Positions 9,268 through 17,394 of a stretch of 64,000 nt of DNA are shown here, piece by piece. Under the pieces are notes generated by a model, which made no database searches, was not told the DNA's origin, and worked only from the letters and a program-made list of their open reading frames with translations. A program made the translations under genes and the position numbers. The number at the start of each line of letters is the position of its first letter. Positions within the stretch are counted from its first letter, which is position 1. Source of the stretch: Streptomyces omiyaensis (lineage in GTDB: Bacteria > Actinomycetota > Actinomycetes > Streptomycetales > Streptomycetaceae); the NCBI RefSeq assembly GCF_014650895.1, contig NZ_BMVV01000006.1:1-64000 (forward strand). The letters run 5' to 3'.

Positions 9268-9450
9268 CTCCCGCTTCTCCCCCGTCTCTCCCATCTCTCC
9301 GGTCTCTCCCCTGTGTCCCTTCTCTCCTTCTTCTCCGCACTTCTCCCCTCGCGACTTTTCCCCTCGTGGCGACATCTCCCCTCGCCGTGCTTCCTCCTTC
9401 CCCGCTCCGCTGCCCTCACCGCTTCCCCGCCCGGCTTCCTCGTCCCGTTC
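9268..9450. repeat. Pyrimidine-rich, gene-free tract with short tandem units
   Basis: The 9038-9735 interval has no credible gene on either strand; open frames there are compositionally biased and overlap each other in several frames. Its centre is an extreme C/T-rich stretch on the plus strand with repeated TCTCTCC-like hexamers. Three 15-bp units of the type ACTTCTCCCCTCGCG lie at 9339-9353, 9354-9368 and 9372-9386. The tract must contain or flank the fhaA promoter. It could also form a purine-rich untranslated leader on the minus-strand transcript. Confidence 0.6.
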
Positions 9451-9649
9451 TCCCCGCCGGCCCCTGGTCCCCGGCCGGCGGGGAGGGCGGGCGGCAGGGC
9501 GGGCCGATGGGTCGATGAGTCCGCTGGGGCCGCGGGGCCGGGGCGGAGCTCCGTCGCCCGGTCGCCCTCCCCGCTTCTCCGCCTCCACGCCTTCCCGGGC
9601 CCCCTCCCCCTCTCCTCTGTTCTGCTCGCGGGGGGCCGAAACAACGGAT

Positions 9650-9679
9650 GTGAATCCACCGTCCGCGACGTGCTAATCT
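9650..9679 (+). promoter_or_regulatory. Possible tRNA-Leu promoter
   Basis: A TAATCT hexamer at 9674-9679 resembles a Streptomyces -10 element and lies in a locally A/T-richer patch about 57 nt before the tRNA. A weak -35 candidate (GTGAAT, 9650-9655) is spaced 18 nt upstream. The -35 matches poorly, so this is a suggestion only. Confidence 0.3.
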
Positions 9680-9735
9680 TCAGATGTCGCCAGGCGCTCC
9701 CACCGAAAAGGTGAGAGACCGGGAGACCACCCAAT

Positions 9736-9822
9736 GCGCGGGTGGCGGAATAGGCAGACGCGCTGGATTCAGGTTCCAGTGCCCGAAAGGGCGTGGGGGT
9801 TCAACTCCCCCCTCGCGCACCA
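9736..9822 (+). tRNA. tRNA-Leu (anticodon CAG)
   Basis: An 87-nt cloverleaf with a long variable arm, as expected for tRNA-Leu. The acceptor 5' strand GCGCGGG (9736-9742) pairs with CTCGCGC before the A discriminator. The anticodon stem is CTGGA/TCCAG with loop TTCAGGT, giving anticodon CAG at 9770-9772. The T arm is GGGGG-TTCAACT-CCCCC. The CCA tail is encoded (9820-9822). It decodes CUG, a dominant leucine codon in this GC-rich genome. Confidence 0.97.
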
Positions 9823-9824
9823 GA

Positions 9825-9861
9825 CGGAAGCCCCGTAGGTCTCAGACCTACGGGGCTTCCG
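9825..9861 (+). terminator. Terminator hairpin after tRNA-Leu
   Basis: An inverted repeat starts 3 nt after the tRNA CCA end: 16 bp (9825-9840 with 9846-9861) around the loop CTCAG. The inner CT/AG bases could also pair, leaving almost no loop, so the functional loop is probably 5 nt. There is no strong U tract, as is common in Streptomyces. Confidence 0.85.
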
Positions 9862-9992
9862 CGTTGTTCCCTGACGCTCCGTCCTTCGGCGCCCCGTCAC
9901 CCTGCACCTCCTCGCCTTCACCTCCTTTCGTCGTTCCCGGGCGCGACGAAAGGGGGACGACCCGGGCGTGCGGTGCTGCCTAGGGTGCGAGC

Positions 9993-11786
9993 GTGGAAGC
10001 GACGAGTGTGGGTACGACGGCGAGGGCGGCGGCCGGTCGCGGGATCGGGGCCAGGGCGGCAGCCGCGTGGAAACGGCTCGCGCCCGCCGGGGAGTGGTCG
10101 CGGCGCAGGACCGTCGGTGAGCTGGCCCTCACCGCCGTCGTCGCGCTGCTCGCCGCCGGCACCGAGGAACTGCTCGGCGGCGCGGGAGGGCAGCTCGCCG
10201 CGGTCGCCGCCGGCGCGGCCGTGCTGTCACTGCTGCGCCGCCGGTTCCCCGCCACCGTGCTCGTCGTGACCGCCGCGCTCAGCCCCGTCGTCCCGGGCCT
10301 CGGCCCGCTGCTGCTCGTCCTCGGCTGGTCCGCCGGCGGCCACGTCGTCGGCGTCGGCCGGGCCCTGTACGCGTTCGTCGCCGCCTACGTCCTCAACGTC
10401 GCCGCCACCCTGATCGCCGCCTGGGACCACCAGCGGATGCTCACCCTCGCCTTCATGGCGACCCTGTACTACCTGGGCACCACCCTCGCCCCCGGACTCG
10501 CCCACCGCTACTGGGCCCAGCGCCGCACCCTCCTCCACGCCCTCCAGGAGCGCAACGTGCGCCTGGTGCGCGAGCGGGCCATGATCGGGCGCAACGCCCG
10601 GCTGCGGGAGCGTCAGCGCATCGCCCAGGACATGCACGACAGCCTCGGCCACCAACTCGCCCTGATCGCCGTGCACACCGGCGCGCTGGAGGTCGACCGC
10701 GGGCTGAACGAGCGTCAGCGCGAGGTCGTCGGCGTCCTCCGCAACGCCTCCGTGACCGCCATGCACGAACTGCGGGAGGTCGTCGGCATACTCCGCGACG
10801 GCACCGAGGCCCCCGACCCCGACGCCGGCCCGGTCGCCGCCGGCGACGAGAGCGGCCGCGCGGCCCGCGGCATCGCCGGCATCGAAGGCCTCGTCGCCTC
10901 CGCGCGCGCCGCCGGGACCCCCGTCGAACTGCGGCGCATCGGGGACGAGCGGCCCCTGGAACCGGCCGCCGGGCACGCCGCGTACCGCATGGCCCAGGAA
11001 GCGCTCACCAACGCCTACAAGCACGCCCCCGGTGCCCCCATCAGCGTCGAACTGCGCTACGAGCCCGACACCTTCGTCATCGAGATCTTCAACGAGGAGC
11101 CGCCCGCCGGGCCCGCGGAAGGCGTCGTCAGCGGCGGCCAGGGCCTGGCCGGACTCGTCGAACGGGCGCGGCTCGTCGGCGGCATGTGCCACGCCGGCCC
11201 GGCCGACGGCGGAGGCTTCCGGGTCGCCGGCATGCTGCCGTACGGTGCCGCCCCGACCGGGGAACCGGCGCCTTTGGTCGACGCTGCCGACGACTTCCGG
11301 CAGCAGTCGACGAAGCCCTTCGGCCGCAAAGGTCGTTCCGTACCGGTCGGAGAGCCCGACTGGACCTTCACGGAACGGGAGTTGGCGATGGCACTGCACG
11401 GGGGCAAGACCCGCAGCACCGGAGGATCGGTCGCGCTCGGCTGCGGCATCGCCTTCGCCGCGCTCGTCGTCCTCCTCGTCGCGGCCGGCTTCGGCCTCTA
11501 CTACTTCGTCGGATCGGTCCAGGACGCCATGGTCGAACCCGCGAAGTACGACGCGATCGAGGTCGGCATGGCGGAGAAGGACGTCCGCGCCATGCTGCCC
11601 GACGGCGAATCCTTCGCCAACATGGCCGTCACGGGCAAGGGAGCGCCCCCGGAGCCGCCGGGCGCGTCCTGTCTCGCCCTGCTCTCCACGGAGATGGGCG
11701 ACGACTTCGGGACGGATCCCGTTTTCCGGTTCTGCTTCAAGGACGGCAAGCTGATCGAGAAGAAGTCGTACGAGGTGAGGCAGTAG
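9993..11786 (+). CDS. NarL-class sensor histidine kinase with C-terminal extracytoplasmic domain
   Basis: Membrane sensor kinase of 597 residues with a GTG start. The N-terminal half of the membrane region (about 40-165) has several helices. A HisKA_3 dimerisation domain follows, with the phospho-acceptor His215 in AQDMHDSLGHQ, then an ATPase domain with N-box QEALTNAYKHAP and G-box GGQGLAGLVERA. Unusually, it does not stop there. After a basic linker comes a further membrane helix (about 485-507, CGIAFAALVVLLVAAGFG) and an outside domain of about 85 residues. This carries a YDAIEVGMAEKDVRAMLPDG segment resembling SmpA/BamE-type modules, and two Cys that could form a disulfide. The C-terminal domain is probably the stimulus sensor. 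The response-regulator gene follows after 43 nt. Confidence 0.9.
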   Translation: MEATSVGTTARAAAGRGIGARAAAAWKRLAPAGEWSRRRTVGELALTAVVALLAAGTEELLGGAGGQLAAVAAGAAVLSLLRRRFPATVLVVTAALSPVVPGLGPLLLVLGWSAGGHVVGVGRALYAFVAAYVLNVAATLIAAWDHQRMLTLAFMATLYYLGTTLAPGLAHRYWAQRRTLLHALQERNVRLVRERAMIGRNARLRERQRIAQDMHDSLGHQLALIAVHTGALEVDRGLNERQREVVGVLRNASVTAMHELREVVGILRDGTEAPDPDAGPVAAGDESGRAARGIAGIEGLVASARAAGTPVELRRIGDERPLEPAAGHAAYRMAQEALTNAYKHAPGAPISVELRYEPDTFVIEIFNEEPPAGPAEGVVSGGQGLAGLVERARLVGGMCHAGPADGGGFRVAGMLPYGAAPTGEPAPLVDAADDFRQQSTKPFGRKGRSVPVGEPDWTFTERELAMALHGGKTRSTGGSVALGCGIAFAALVVLLVAAGFGLYYFVGSVQDAMVEPAKYDAIEVGMAEKDVRAMLPDGESFANMAVTGKGAPPEPPGASCLALLSTEMGDDFGTDPVFRFCFKDGKLIEKKSYEVRQ

Positions 11787-11829
11787 CTTCACGGCCGCCG
11801 CCCGTACCGGGGGCGTGGGGGGAGGAACG

Positions 11830-12501
11830 GTGCAGACAGGGCAGACGAGGCGGACCGTCAAGGTCGTGGTCGCCGACGACGAGCCGCTGATCAGGGCGGG
11901 GATCCGGATGATCCTCAACTCCGATCCGGACATCCACGTGGTCGCCGAGGCCGCGAACGGCCGGGAGGCCGTCGACGCGGCCCGCGCGCACGCCGCCGAC
12001 GTCGTGCTCCTCGACATCCAGATGCCCGTCCTCGACGGGCTCTCCGCCCTCCCGGAGCTCCGCCGGGCCGCGCCGGGGGCGAGGGTCATCGTCCTGACCA
12101 CCTTCGGCGAGCGGGAAAACGTCCTGAGGGCGCTGGAACACGGCAGCGCCGGCTTCCTCCTGAAGGACACCGCGCCCGCCGAACTCATCGGAGCCGTACG
12201 GGCCGCGGCCGTTGGCGACGCCTACCTCTCGCCCGCGGCGACCCGGCACGTCGTCGAACGGCTCGCCTCCGGCCGCGAGACCGCGCGCGCCGAGGAGGCC
12301 CGCGGCCGCGTCGCCGCGCTCGGCGCGAAGGAGCGCGACGTCCTCGCCCTCCTCGGCGAGGGCCTCTCCAACGCGGACGCGGGCCGCCGCCTGCACATGA
12401 GCGAGGCCACCGTGAAGACCTACGTCAGCAGGATCCTCGCCAAGCTCCAGTGCGAGAACCGCGTCCAGGCGGCCCTCCTCGCCCGCGACGCCGGGCTGTA
12501 G
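11830..12501 (+). CDS. NarL/FixJ-family response regulator
   Basis: Two-component response regulator of 223 residues, partner of the kinase just upstream. The receiver domain (about 8-125) shows the acidic pair VVVADDEP, the phospho-acceptor Asp in VVLLDIQMPVLDG, the Thr in VIVLTTFGE and the Lys in LLKDTAP. The C-terminal LuxR-type helix-turn-helix (LGAKERDVLALLGEGLSNAD, then SEATVKTYVSRIL) binds DNA. I chose the GTG at 11830 because GGGGGAGG is correctly spaced before it; the in-frame GTG at 11815 has no such site. Confidence 0.93.
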   Translation: MQTGQTRRTVKVVVADDEPLIRAGIRMILNSDPDIHVVAEAANGREAVDAARAHAADVVLLDIQMPVLDGLSALPELRRAAPGARVIVLTTFGERENVLRALEHGSAGFLLKDTAPAELIGAVRAAAVGDAYLSPAATRHVVERLASGRETARAEEARGRVAALGAKERDVLALLGEGLSNADAGRRLHMSEATVKTYVSRILAKLQCENRVQAALLARDAGL

Positions 12502-12622
12502 GCACGGGGGCGCGGAGGGCGGCGACGGCGGGACGGCGGACGGCGGACGGCGGGCGGAGGGCGGCGACGGCTGGCCGGCGGGCGGCGGGCCGGCACGGGG
12601 GCCGGGGTGGGGACCGGGGCGG

Positions 12623-13207
12623 TCAGCGGGGGTCGGGGAGGCCGCTGAGGAGGCCACCGGGGTCCGCGGAGTTGTAGCGGAGCAGGTAGTGGGCGAAGCG
12701 GGCCAGATCCTCGCCCGACCAGTCCTTCAGGCGCTCCTGGTACGCGGCGAGGCGGTTGGCCTGGGCGGTGGCGAGCACCGCGAGACCGGCCTCCGTCGGG
12801 TGCAGCACCTGCACCCGGTGGTCCTCGGGGGCGGGCCGGCGCTCCACCAGCCCCAGCTTCTCCAGGCCCGCCAGCTGGCGGCTGACCGTCGACTTGTCCA
12901 GCAGGTAGTGCGCCGCCAGGTCCGTGGCACGGCAGCCGCGCCGCTCCTCGATGTGGGAGAGGAGCGTGTACGAGACGAGCGGGATCTCCGGATGGACCCT
13001 GGCCGCGGCGGCGCGGGCCCGGCGTGCGAAGGCCGTCAGCTCGCGCTGGATGACGTCCACGGACTCCTCGCGCGGGCGGGCTTCGGAGACCTCGCGGGGC
13101 TGTTCGTGGGCTGCCTCGGGGAGTGCTTCCTGGGCTGCCTCGTGGGTGGCTTCGTGGGGTGCGTCGTGAGCTTCCCGGCGGGGCGGGTCGGTTTCGGCGG
13201 CGGGCAT
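12623..13207 (-). CDS. MarR-family transcriptional regulator
   Basis: Protein of 194 residues. About 55 N-terminal residues are a His/Glu/Ala/Pro-rich tail (EAHDAPHEATHEAAQEALP) not usual in MarR proteins. The winged helix region then follows (LLSHIEERRGCRATDLAAHY, STVSRQLAGLEKLGLVERRP, DHRVQVLHPTEAG). MarR proteins are ligand-released repressors. It is divergent from a membrane-protein gene and the 96-bp gap holds a strong palindrome, so it probably represses both itself and the neighbour. The start is the ATG at 13207; codon usage and homology do not support the much longer open frame above it. Confidence 0.9.
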   Translation of the reverse strand: MPAAETDPPRREAHDAPHEATHEAAQEALPEAAHEQPREVSEARPREESVDVIQRELTAFARRARAAAARVHPEIPLVSYTLLSHIEERRGCRATDLAAHYLLDKSTVSRQLAGLEKLGLVERRPAPEDHRVQVLHPTEAGLAVLATAQANRLAAYQERLKDWSGEDLARFAHYLLRYNSADPGGLLSGLPDPR

Positions 13208-13244
13208 CCGGGCTCCCTCGTCGTTCGCCCCCTGCGGGCTTTCA

Positions 13245-13277
13245 GTTGTATAGTACAACGGTTCTTTAGTTGTAAAA
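13245..13277. promoter_or_regulatory. Probable MarR operator and divergent promoter
   Basis: A perfect palindrome GTTGTA-TAG-TACAAC (13245-13259) is followed at 13266-13277 by a second half-site-like TTAGTTGTAAAA. This is one of the most A/T-rich spots in the area. The palindrome contains a TATAGT hexamer that can serve as -10. A repressor dimer bound here would block both divergent genes. Confidence 0.7.
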
Positions 13278-13303
13278 GCCAACCAAAGCCTTCGGAGGTC
13301 ACG

Positions 13304-14449
13304 GTGTCCACAGGACCGAACCCCACCGCCGGCGCCCTGCGGCACGTCCTCGGGCACCTCCTCACCCCCCTCCTCATGTGCATCGGCATGGGCCTCGCCT
13401 ACCTCGGCGCCTTCCACGCCCCCCAGCCCCACGACCTCCGCGTCGACGTCGTCGGCTCGGCACCCGCCACCCAGGTCCTCGCCCAGACCCTCCAGGACCG
13501 GGCCGCGGGAGCCCTCGACGTCCGCACCGTCCCCGACCGGGCCACCGCCGCCGCCGCGCTCCAGCGGCAGGACGCCTACGGCGCCTACATCCCCGGCGAC
13601 CACCCCGAGCTCCTCGTCGCCTCCGCCTCCTCCGACACCAGCGCCATGGCCGTCGAGAAGGTCTTCACCCAGGTCGCCGCGGGCCAGGACGCCCCCCTCA
13701 AGGTCACCGACCTCGCCCCCACCGCCTCCGGCGACCCCACCGGCCAGGGCGTCTTCTTCCTCCTCGTGGCCGTCAGCATCGGCGCGTACGCCTCCGTCGC
13801 GGTCATCGGCGCCGCCGGAGCGGCCCTCCCGATGCGCATCCGAGCCCTCCTCGCCGCCGGCACCTCCCTCGTCGTCAGCCTCATCGGCACCCTCTTCGCC
13901 GGCCCCGTCTTCCACCTCGTCGACCACGGCCTCGCCGGCGTCTGGGCACTGTCCTGGCTCTACGCCGCCGGCATCCTCCTCATCGGCGTCGGCCTCCACA
14001 CCTACCTCCGCCGCTGGACCACGCTCGGCGTCATGGTCCTGTTCGTCATGCTCAACTTCACGAGCTCCGGGGGCATCTACCGCCCCGAGCTGCAGCCGGG
14101 CTTCTTCGGCTCCCTGCACGCCTTCTGGAACGGCGCGGGCCTCGTCGAGGGCATCCGGAGCCACGTCTACTTCGACGGGCACGCCCTCGGCGGCAACGTC
14201 CTCGTCCTCGCCCTCTGGTTCCTCGCCGGAGCCGCCCTCGTCACCCTCGCCGGCCGCACCGAGGCCCGGCGGAACGCGGCGCCCGCCCGGGAGGGGACGG
14301 CACCGGAGAGCACCGGGGCGAAGACCGGAGCGAAGACCGGAGCGAAGACCGGGACGAAGGGGGCGCTCCGGGAGGGGACGGCGGCCGGGAACGAGGAGAG
14401 GGCGGAGGAGAGGGCGGAGGAGGAGATGGAGGAGGCCGTCGCCGTCTGA
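13304..14449 (+). CDS. Membrane protein, YhgE/Pip-like or ABC-2-type, under MarR control
   Basis: Protein of 381 residues with a GTG start preceded by CGGAGG. One N-terminal membrane helix (about 10-30) is followed by an extracytoplasmic domain of about 110 residues and then five or six helices (about 145-320), the general plan of YhgE/Pip or ABC-2 permease-like proteins. The charged C-terminal tail contains short Thr/Gly/Ala/Lys repeats encoded by 12-bp tandem units. I do not recognise a specific substrate. Its divergent partner is a MarR regulator, and such pairs often export toxic small molecules. That function is inference. Confidence 0.7.
   Translation: MSTGPNPTAGALRHVLGHLLTPLLMCIGMGLAYLGAFHAPQPHDLRVDVVGSAPATQVLAQTLQDRAAGALDVRTVPDRATAAAALQRQDAYGAYIPGDHPELLVASASSDTSAMAVEKVFTQVAAGQDAPLKVTDLAPTASGDPTGQGVFFLLVAVSIGAYASVAVIGAAGAALPMRIRALLAAGTSLVVSLIGTLFAGPVFHLVDHGLAGVWALSWLYAAGILLIGVGLHTYLRRWTTLGVMVLFVMLNFTSSGGIYRPELQPGFFGSLHAFWNGAGLVEGIRSHVYFDGHALGGNVLVLALWFLAGAALVTLAGRTEARRNAAPAREGTAPESTGAKTGAKTGAKTGTKGALREGTAAGNEERAEERAEEEMEEAVAV
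14315..14350 (+). repeat. 12-bp tandem repeat inside a coding tail
   Basis: Three adjacent copies of GGRGCGAAGACC encode Gly-Ala-Lys-Thr repeats in the cytoplasmic tail of the membrane protein. A decayed fourth copy follows. The repeat keeps frame, so length changes would alter the protein by four residues at a time. Confidence 0.8.
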
Positions 14450-14463
14450 CCAGGGGCCGGCAG

Positions 14464-14486
14464 TTGTCCACAGGCCCTTGTCCACA
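14464..14486 (+). promoter_or_regulatory. Two tandem DnaA boxes
   Basis: Two perfect copies of TTGTCCACA, the preferred Streptomyces DnaA box, lie at 14464-14472 and 14478-14486 in the same orientation, 14 bp apart. They sit in the 116-bp gap before the DUF2252 gene. Possible roles are DnaA titration or DnaA control of the downstream gene. Confidence 0.6.
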
Positions 14487-14565
14487 GGGGGAGACGAGTG
14501 ATCGGGACCGGCTGTACGGTCAGGCCCGAAAGGTGTTCGGACCAGTCATCGGGGGAGGCCGTCCC

Positions 14566-16020
14566 ATGGACGAGACCCAGGCCGTCGTGCCGGGACAGCG
14601 TGGAGGAGCAGTGGACGGGGAGCGCATCCCGCACGTGCCCGGATTCGCGCGGCGCGGTGCCGCGGAGGACTCCCCCAGGACGCGCGGCAAGCAGCTGCGC
14701 ACCGCAGTCCCCCGCTCCTCCCACGCGGAGCTGACCCTCCCCGCCGGGCGCCCGGACGCCGTGCGCGCCGTCGAGGAGTCCAGCCGGGACCGGGTCCCCG
14801 AGCTCACCCCCCTCCGCGTCGGCCGCATGGCCGCCAACCCCTTCGCGTTCCTGCGCGGCTCCGCCGGCCTCATGGCCCACGACCTCGTCGGCACCCCCGT
14901 CACCGGCATCGCCGCCCAGCTCTGCGGCGACGCCCACGCCGCCAACTTCGGCCTCTACGGCGACGCCCGCGGCCGGCTCGTGATGGACCTCAACGACTTC
15001 GACGAGACCGTCGTCGGCCCCTGGGAATGGGACCTCAAGCGGCTCGCCACCTCCCTCGTCCTCGCCGGCCGTGTCGTCGGCGCGGACGAGGACACCTGCC
15101 GGGCCGCCGCCTTCGACACCGTCGGCGCCTACCGGCGCACCATGCGCCTCCTCGCCCGGCTCCCCGCCCTCGACGCCTGGAACGCGATACCCGACGAGGA
15201 GCTCGTCTCCCACACCGACGCCCGCGACCTCCTCGGCACCCTGGAGCGCGTCTCCGCCAAGGCCCGCAACAACACCAGCGCCCGGTTCGCCGCCCGCTCC
15301 ACCGAAGCCGTCGGCGGGACGGACGGGATCGACGGAGGCCGCCGCTTCGTCGACGCGCCCCCGGTGCTCCGCCGGGTGCCCGACGCCGAGGCCGCCGCCG
15401 TCACCGCCGCCCTCGGTGACTACCTGGAGACCGTCTCCGAGGACCGCCTCCCGCTCCTCGCCCGGTACGCCGTCCACGACGTCGCCTTCCGGGTCGTCGG
15501 CACCGGCAGCGTCGGCACCCGCTCCTACGTCGTCCTGCTCCTCGACCACCGCGGCGAACCGCTCGTCCTCCAGGTGAAGGAAGCCCGGCCGTCCGTGCTC
15601 CTGCCGCACCTGCCCGCCGCAGGGTTCGCCGTCCCCGACCCCGGCCACGAGGGCCGCCGCGTCGTCCTCGGCCAGAAGCGCATGCAGGTCGTCAGCGACA
15701 TCCTGCTCGGCTGGACCACCGTCGACGGGCGCCCCTTCCAGGTGCGCCAGTTCCGCAACCGCAAGGGCAGCGTCGATCCCGCCGCGCTCACCGCCGACCA
15801 GGTCGACGACTACGGACGCATGACCGGCGCGCTCCTGGCCCGCGCCCACGCCCACAGCGCCGACCCGCGCCTGATAGCCGGCTACTGCGGCAAGAGAGAG
15901 GAGTTCGACGAGGCCGTCGCCACCTTCGCCGTCGCCTACGCCGACCGCACCACCGAGGACCACGCCGACCTGCTCACGGCGATCCGCACCGGCCGCCTGG
16001 CGGCGGAACTCGGAGTCTGA
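14566..16020 (+). CDS. DUF2252 family protein
   Basis: Protein of 484 residues belonging to the DUF2252 family. This family has a kinase-like (APH-related) fold but no established biochemical role. Recognisable blocks are RMAANPFAFLRGSAGLMAHD, QLCGDAHAANFGLYGD, DLNDFDETVVGPWEWDLKRL and GYCGKREEFDEA. The start is the ATG at 14566, with GGGGGAGG before it. There is no signal peptide or membrane helix, so it is cytoplasmic. It follows two DnaA boxes and appears to be a single-gene unit. Confidence 0.88.
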   Translation: MDETQAVVPGQRGGAVDGERIPHVPGFARRGAAEDSPRTRGKQLRTAVPRSSHAELTLPAGRPDAVRAVEESSRDRVPELTPLRVGRMAANPFAFLRGSAGLMAHDLVGTPVTGIAAQLCGDAHAANFGLYGDARGRLVMDLNDFDETVVGPWEWDLKRLATSLVLAGRVVGADEDTCRAAAFDTVGAYRRTMRLLARLPALDAWNAIPDEELVSHTDARDLLGTLERVSAKARNNTSARFAARSTEAVGGTDGIDGGRRFVDAPPVLRRVPDAEAAAVTAALGDYLETVSEDRLPLLARYAVHDVAFRVVGTGSVGTRSYVVLLLDHRGEPLVLQVKEARPSVLLPHLPAAGFAVPDPGHEGRRVVLGQKRMQVVSDILLGWTTVDGRPFQVRQFRNRKGSVDPAALTADQVDDYGRMTGALLARAHAHSADPRLIAGYCGKREEFDEAVATFAVAYADRTTEDHADLLTAIRTGRLAAELGV

Positions 16021-16041
16021 CGGACGGCTGGACACCGGACA

Positions 16042-16146
16042 CGGGCGTGACGGGGCCCGGACACGGGCGTGACGGGGCCCGGAGCGGGCGTGACGGGGCC
16101 CGGAGCGGGCGTGACGGGGCCGGGGAGCGGGCGTGACGGGGCCCGG
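16042..16146. repeat. Five imperfect 21-22-bp tandem repeats
   Basis: The core CGGGCGTGACGGGGCC occurs five times, starting at 16042, 16064, 16085, 16106 and 16128, separated by short CCGGAG/CCGGACA-like spacers. It fills the start of the 346-bp non-coding gap after the DUF2252 gene. The remainder of that gap (16147-16366) is G-rich with no identifiable site other than a start region for the next gene. Spacers are only 5-6 nt, so this is not a CRISPR array. Confidence 0.85.
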
Positions 16147-16366
16147 TGGACGTCTGGCGAGTGCCTGGCGAGTGACTGAGGGGCGGCTGACGGGCATCGG
16201 GCGTGAGCCCCGGCGGGTGTCCGGCGCGAGCCTGGCATCGGGGCCGGGAGGCTTCGGGCAGGGCGGGGAAACGAGGGGGAGGGGGAGGGGAGGGGAGGGA
16301 GGGGGGAGGGCCCCCGGTGAGGACCTAGGCTTGAGAGGTCGGGCCGGAACGAGGACGTGGGCGGGC

Positions 16367-17344
16367 GTGAACGTGAGCGAGGACCAGGACCAGGGTCAGG
16401 GCCAGGAGCCGAACCCGGGGACGCGGGAGGGCGCGGTGCCCGAGCCCGGACCCGGCCCGGTGCCGGAGGGTGGCTCCGAGGGCGCGGCCGCCGGGACGGC
16501 CGAGGACGCTTCCGTTGCCGAGGACGCTTCCGTGGCCGAGGGCGCCTCCGCAGGGGCCTCCGAGGGCGGGGAACGGCCGGAGGCTCGGCTGGAGCGGGCC
16601 GTGCGGGCGGCCGAGCAGGCGTTGATCGAGTTCGAGATCGCCGTGGAGACCTTCCGCGTCGAGGTGGAGAACTTCTCGCGGCTGCACCACCAGAAGCTGG
16701 GGCCGATGTACGCGCGGCTCGACGAGCTGGACGCGTCGATCGCGGAGGCGCGGGCCGCGCGGACCGGAGACCCAGAGGACCTGCGGCGGGCCCAGGAGGC
16801 ACGGGCCGCGGTGATGCCGCTGCCGGGGGTCGAGGTGCTCTTCGACGACTGGATCGACTCCGACGGCATCTCCCCGGAGGCGGCCGCGATGCTGACCGAG
16901 CGGCCGGTCCGGCCGCCGCAGCGGGTGCGGCCCAGCGAGGAGGTGCGCCGGCTCTACCGGGAACTGGCGCGCAAGGCCCACCCCGACCTGGCGCGGGAGG
17001 ACGACGACCGCAAGCGGCGGGAGGAGTTCATCACCCGGGTGAACGCCGCCTACGCGCGCGGCGACGAGGGGCTCCTGCGGGAGCTGGCCCAGGAGTGGGA
17101 GGCCGGGCCGGCGCCGGCCGAGGAGCGGCTGAGCGAGAGCGAGGAGCTGTACGCCCGCCTGGAGTGGCTGGCGCAGCGCAAGGACCTGCTGTCGGTGGTG
17201 GCGCGGGAGCTGGAGGAGAGCGCGATCGGTTCGATGCTGCGGCTGGCGCCGGAGGACCCGGACCGCCTCCTGGAGGAGATCGCCGAGCAGCTGCGCGGCC
17301 AGGTGTCCGAGCGCGAGGCCGAGCTGGCCACGCTGGTGCAGTAG
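16367..17344 (+). CDS. J-domain (DnaJ-like) protein with coiled-coil region
   Basis: Protein of about 325 residues. A low-complexity acidic N-terminus (Gln/Pro/Glu/Gly/Ala, about 1-75) is followed by a helical segment (ERAVRAAEQALIEFEIAVET) and a short J-domain-like unit, RLYRELARKAHPDLARED, containing the HPD motif needed to stimulate Hsp70. A helical C-terminus ends at the stop. It could be a specialised DnaK co-chaperone. The start is uncertain: GTG at 16367 and GTG at 16373 are in frame and close together, and the frame stays open far upstream through low-complexity sequence. Confidence 0.75.
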   Translation: MNVSEDQDQGQGQEPNPGTREGAVPEPGPGPVPEGGSEGAAAGTAEDASVAEDASVAEGASAGASEGGERPEARLERAVRAAEQALIEFEIAVETFRVEVENFSRLHHQKLGPMYARLDELDASIAEARAARTGDPEDLRRAQEARAAVMPLPGVEVLFDDWIDSDGISPEAAAMLTERPVRPPQRVRPSEEVRRLYRELARKAHPDLAREDDDRKRREEFITRVNAAYARGDEGLLRELAQEWEAGPAPAEERLSESEELYARLEWLAQRKDLLSVVARELEESAIGSMLRLAPEDPDRLLEEIAEQLRGQVSEREAELATLVQ

Positions 17345-17394
17345 GTTTTTCCGGGTCGAGGCGGTTCCGCCGTACACGAGAGAAGGTCAGTGCC

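Noticed and set aside
9138..9734. Several overlapping frames of 127-198 codons in the pyrimidine-rich gap
   Set aside because: They exist in many frames at once, consist of Ser/Pro/Arg/Glu repeats and have no homology-like pattern.
10227..12188. Minus-strand frame of 653 codons opposite the histidine kinase
   Set aside because: Composition is the mirror of the kinase and regulator codons; no start signal or domain.
16042..16146. CRISPR-like array
   Set aside because: Spacers are 5-6 nt and nearly identical, and no cas genes are present.
14167..16197. Long minus-strand frame across the DUF2252 gene
   Set aside because: Val/Gly/Asp/Glu repeats and no recognisable domain; the plus-strand gene has clear family motifs and a ribosome-binding site.
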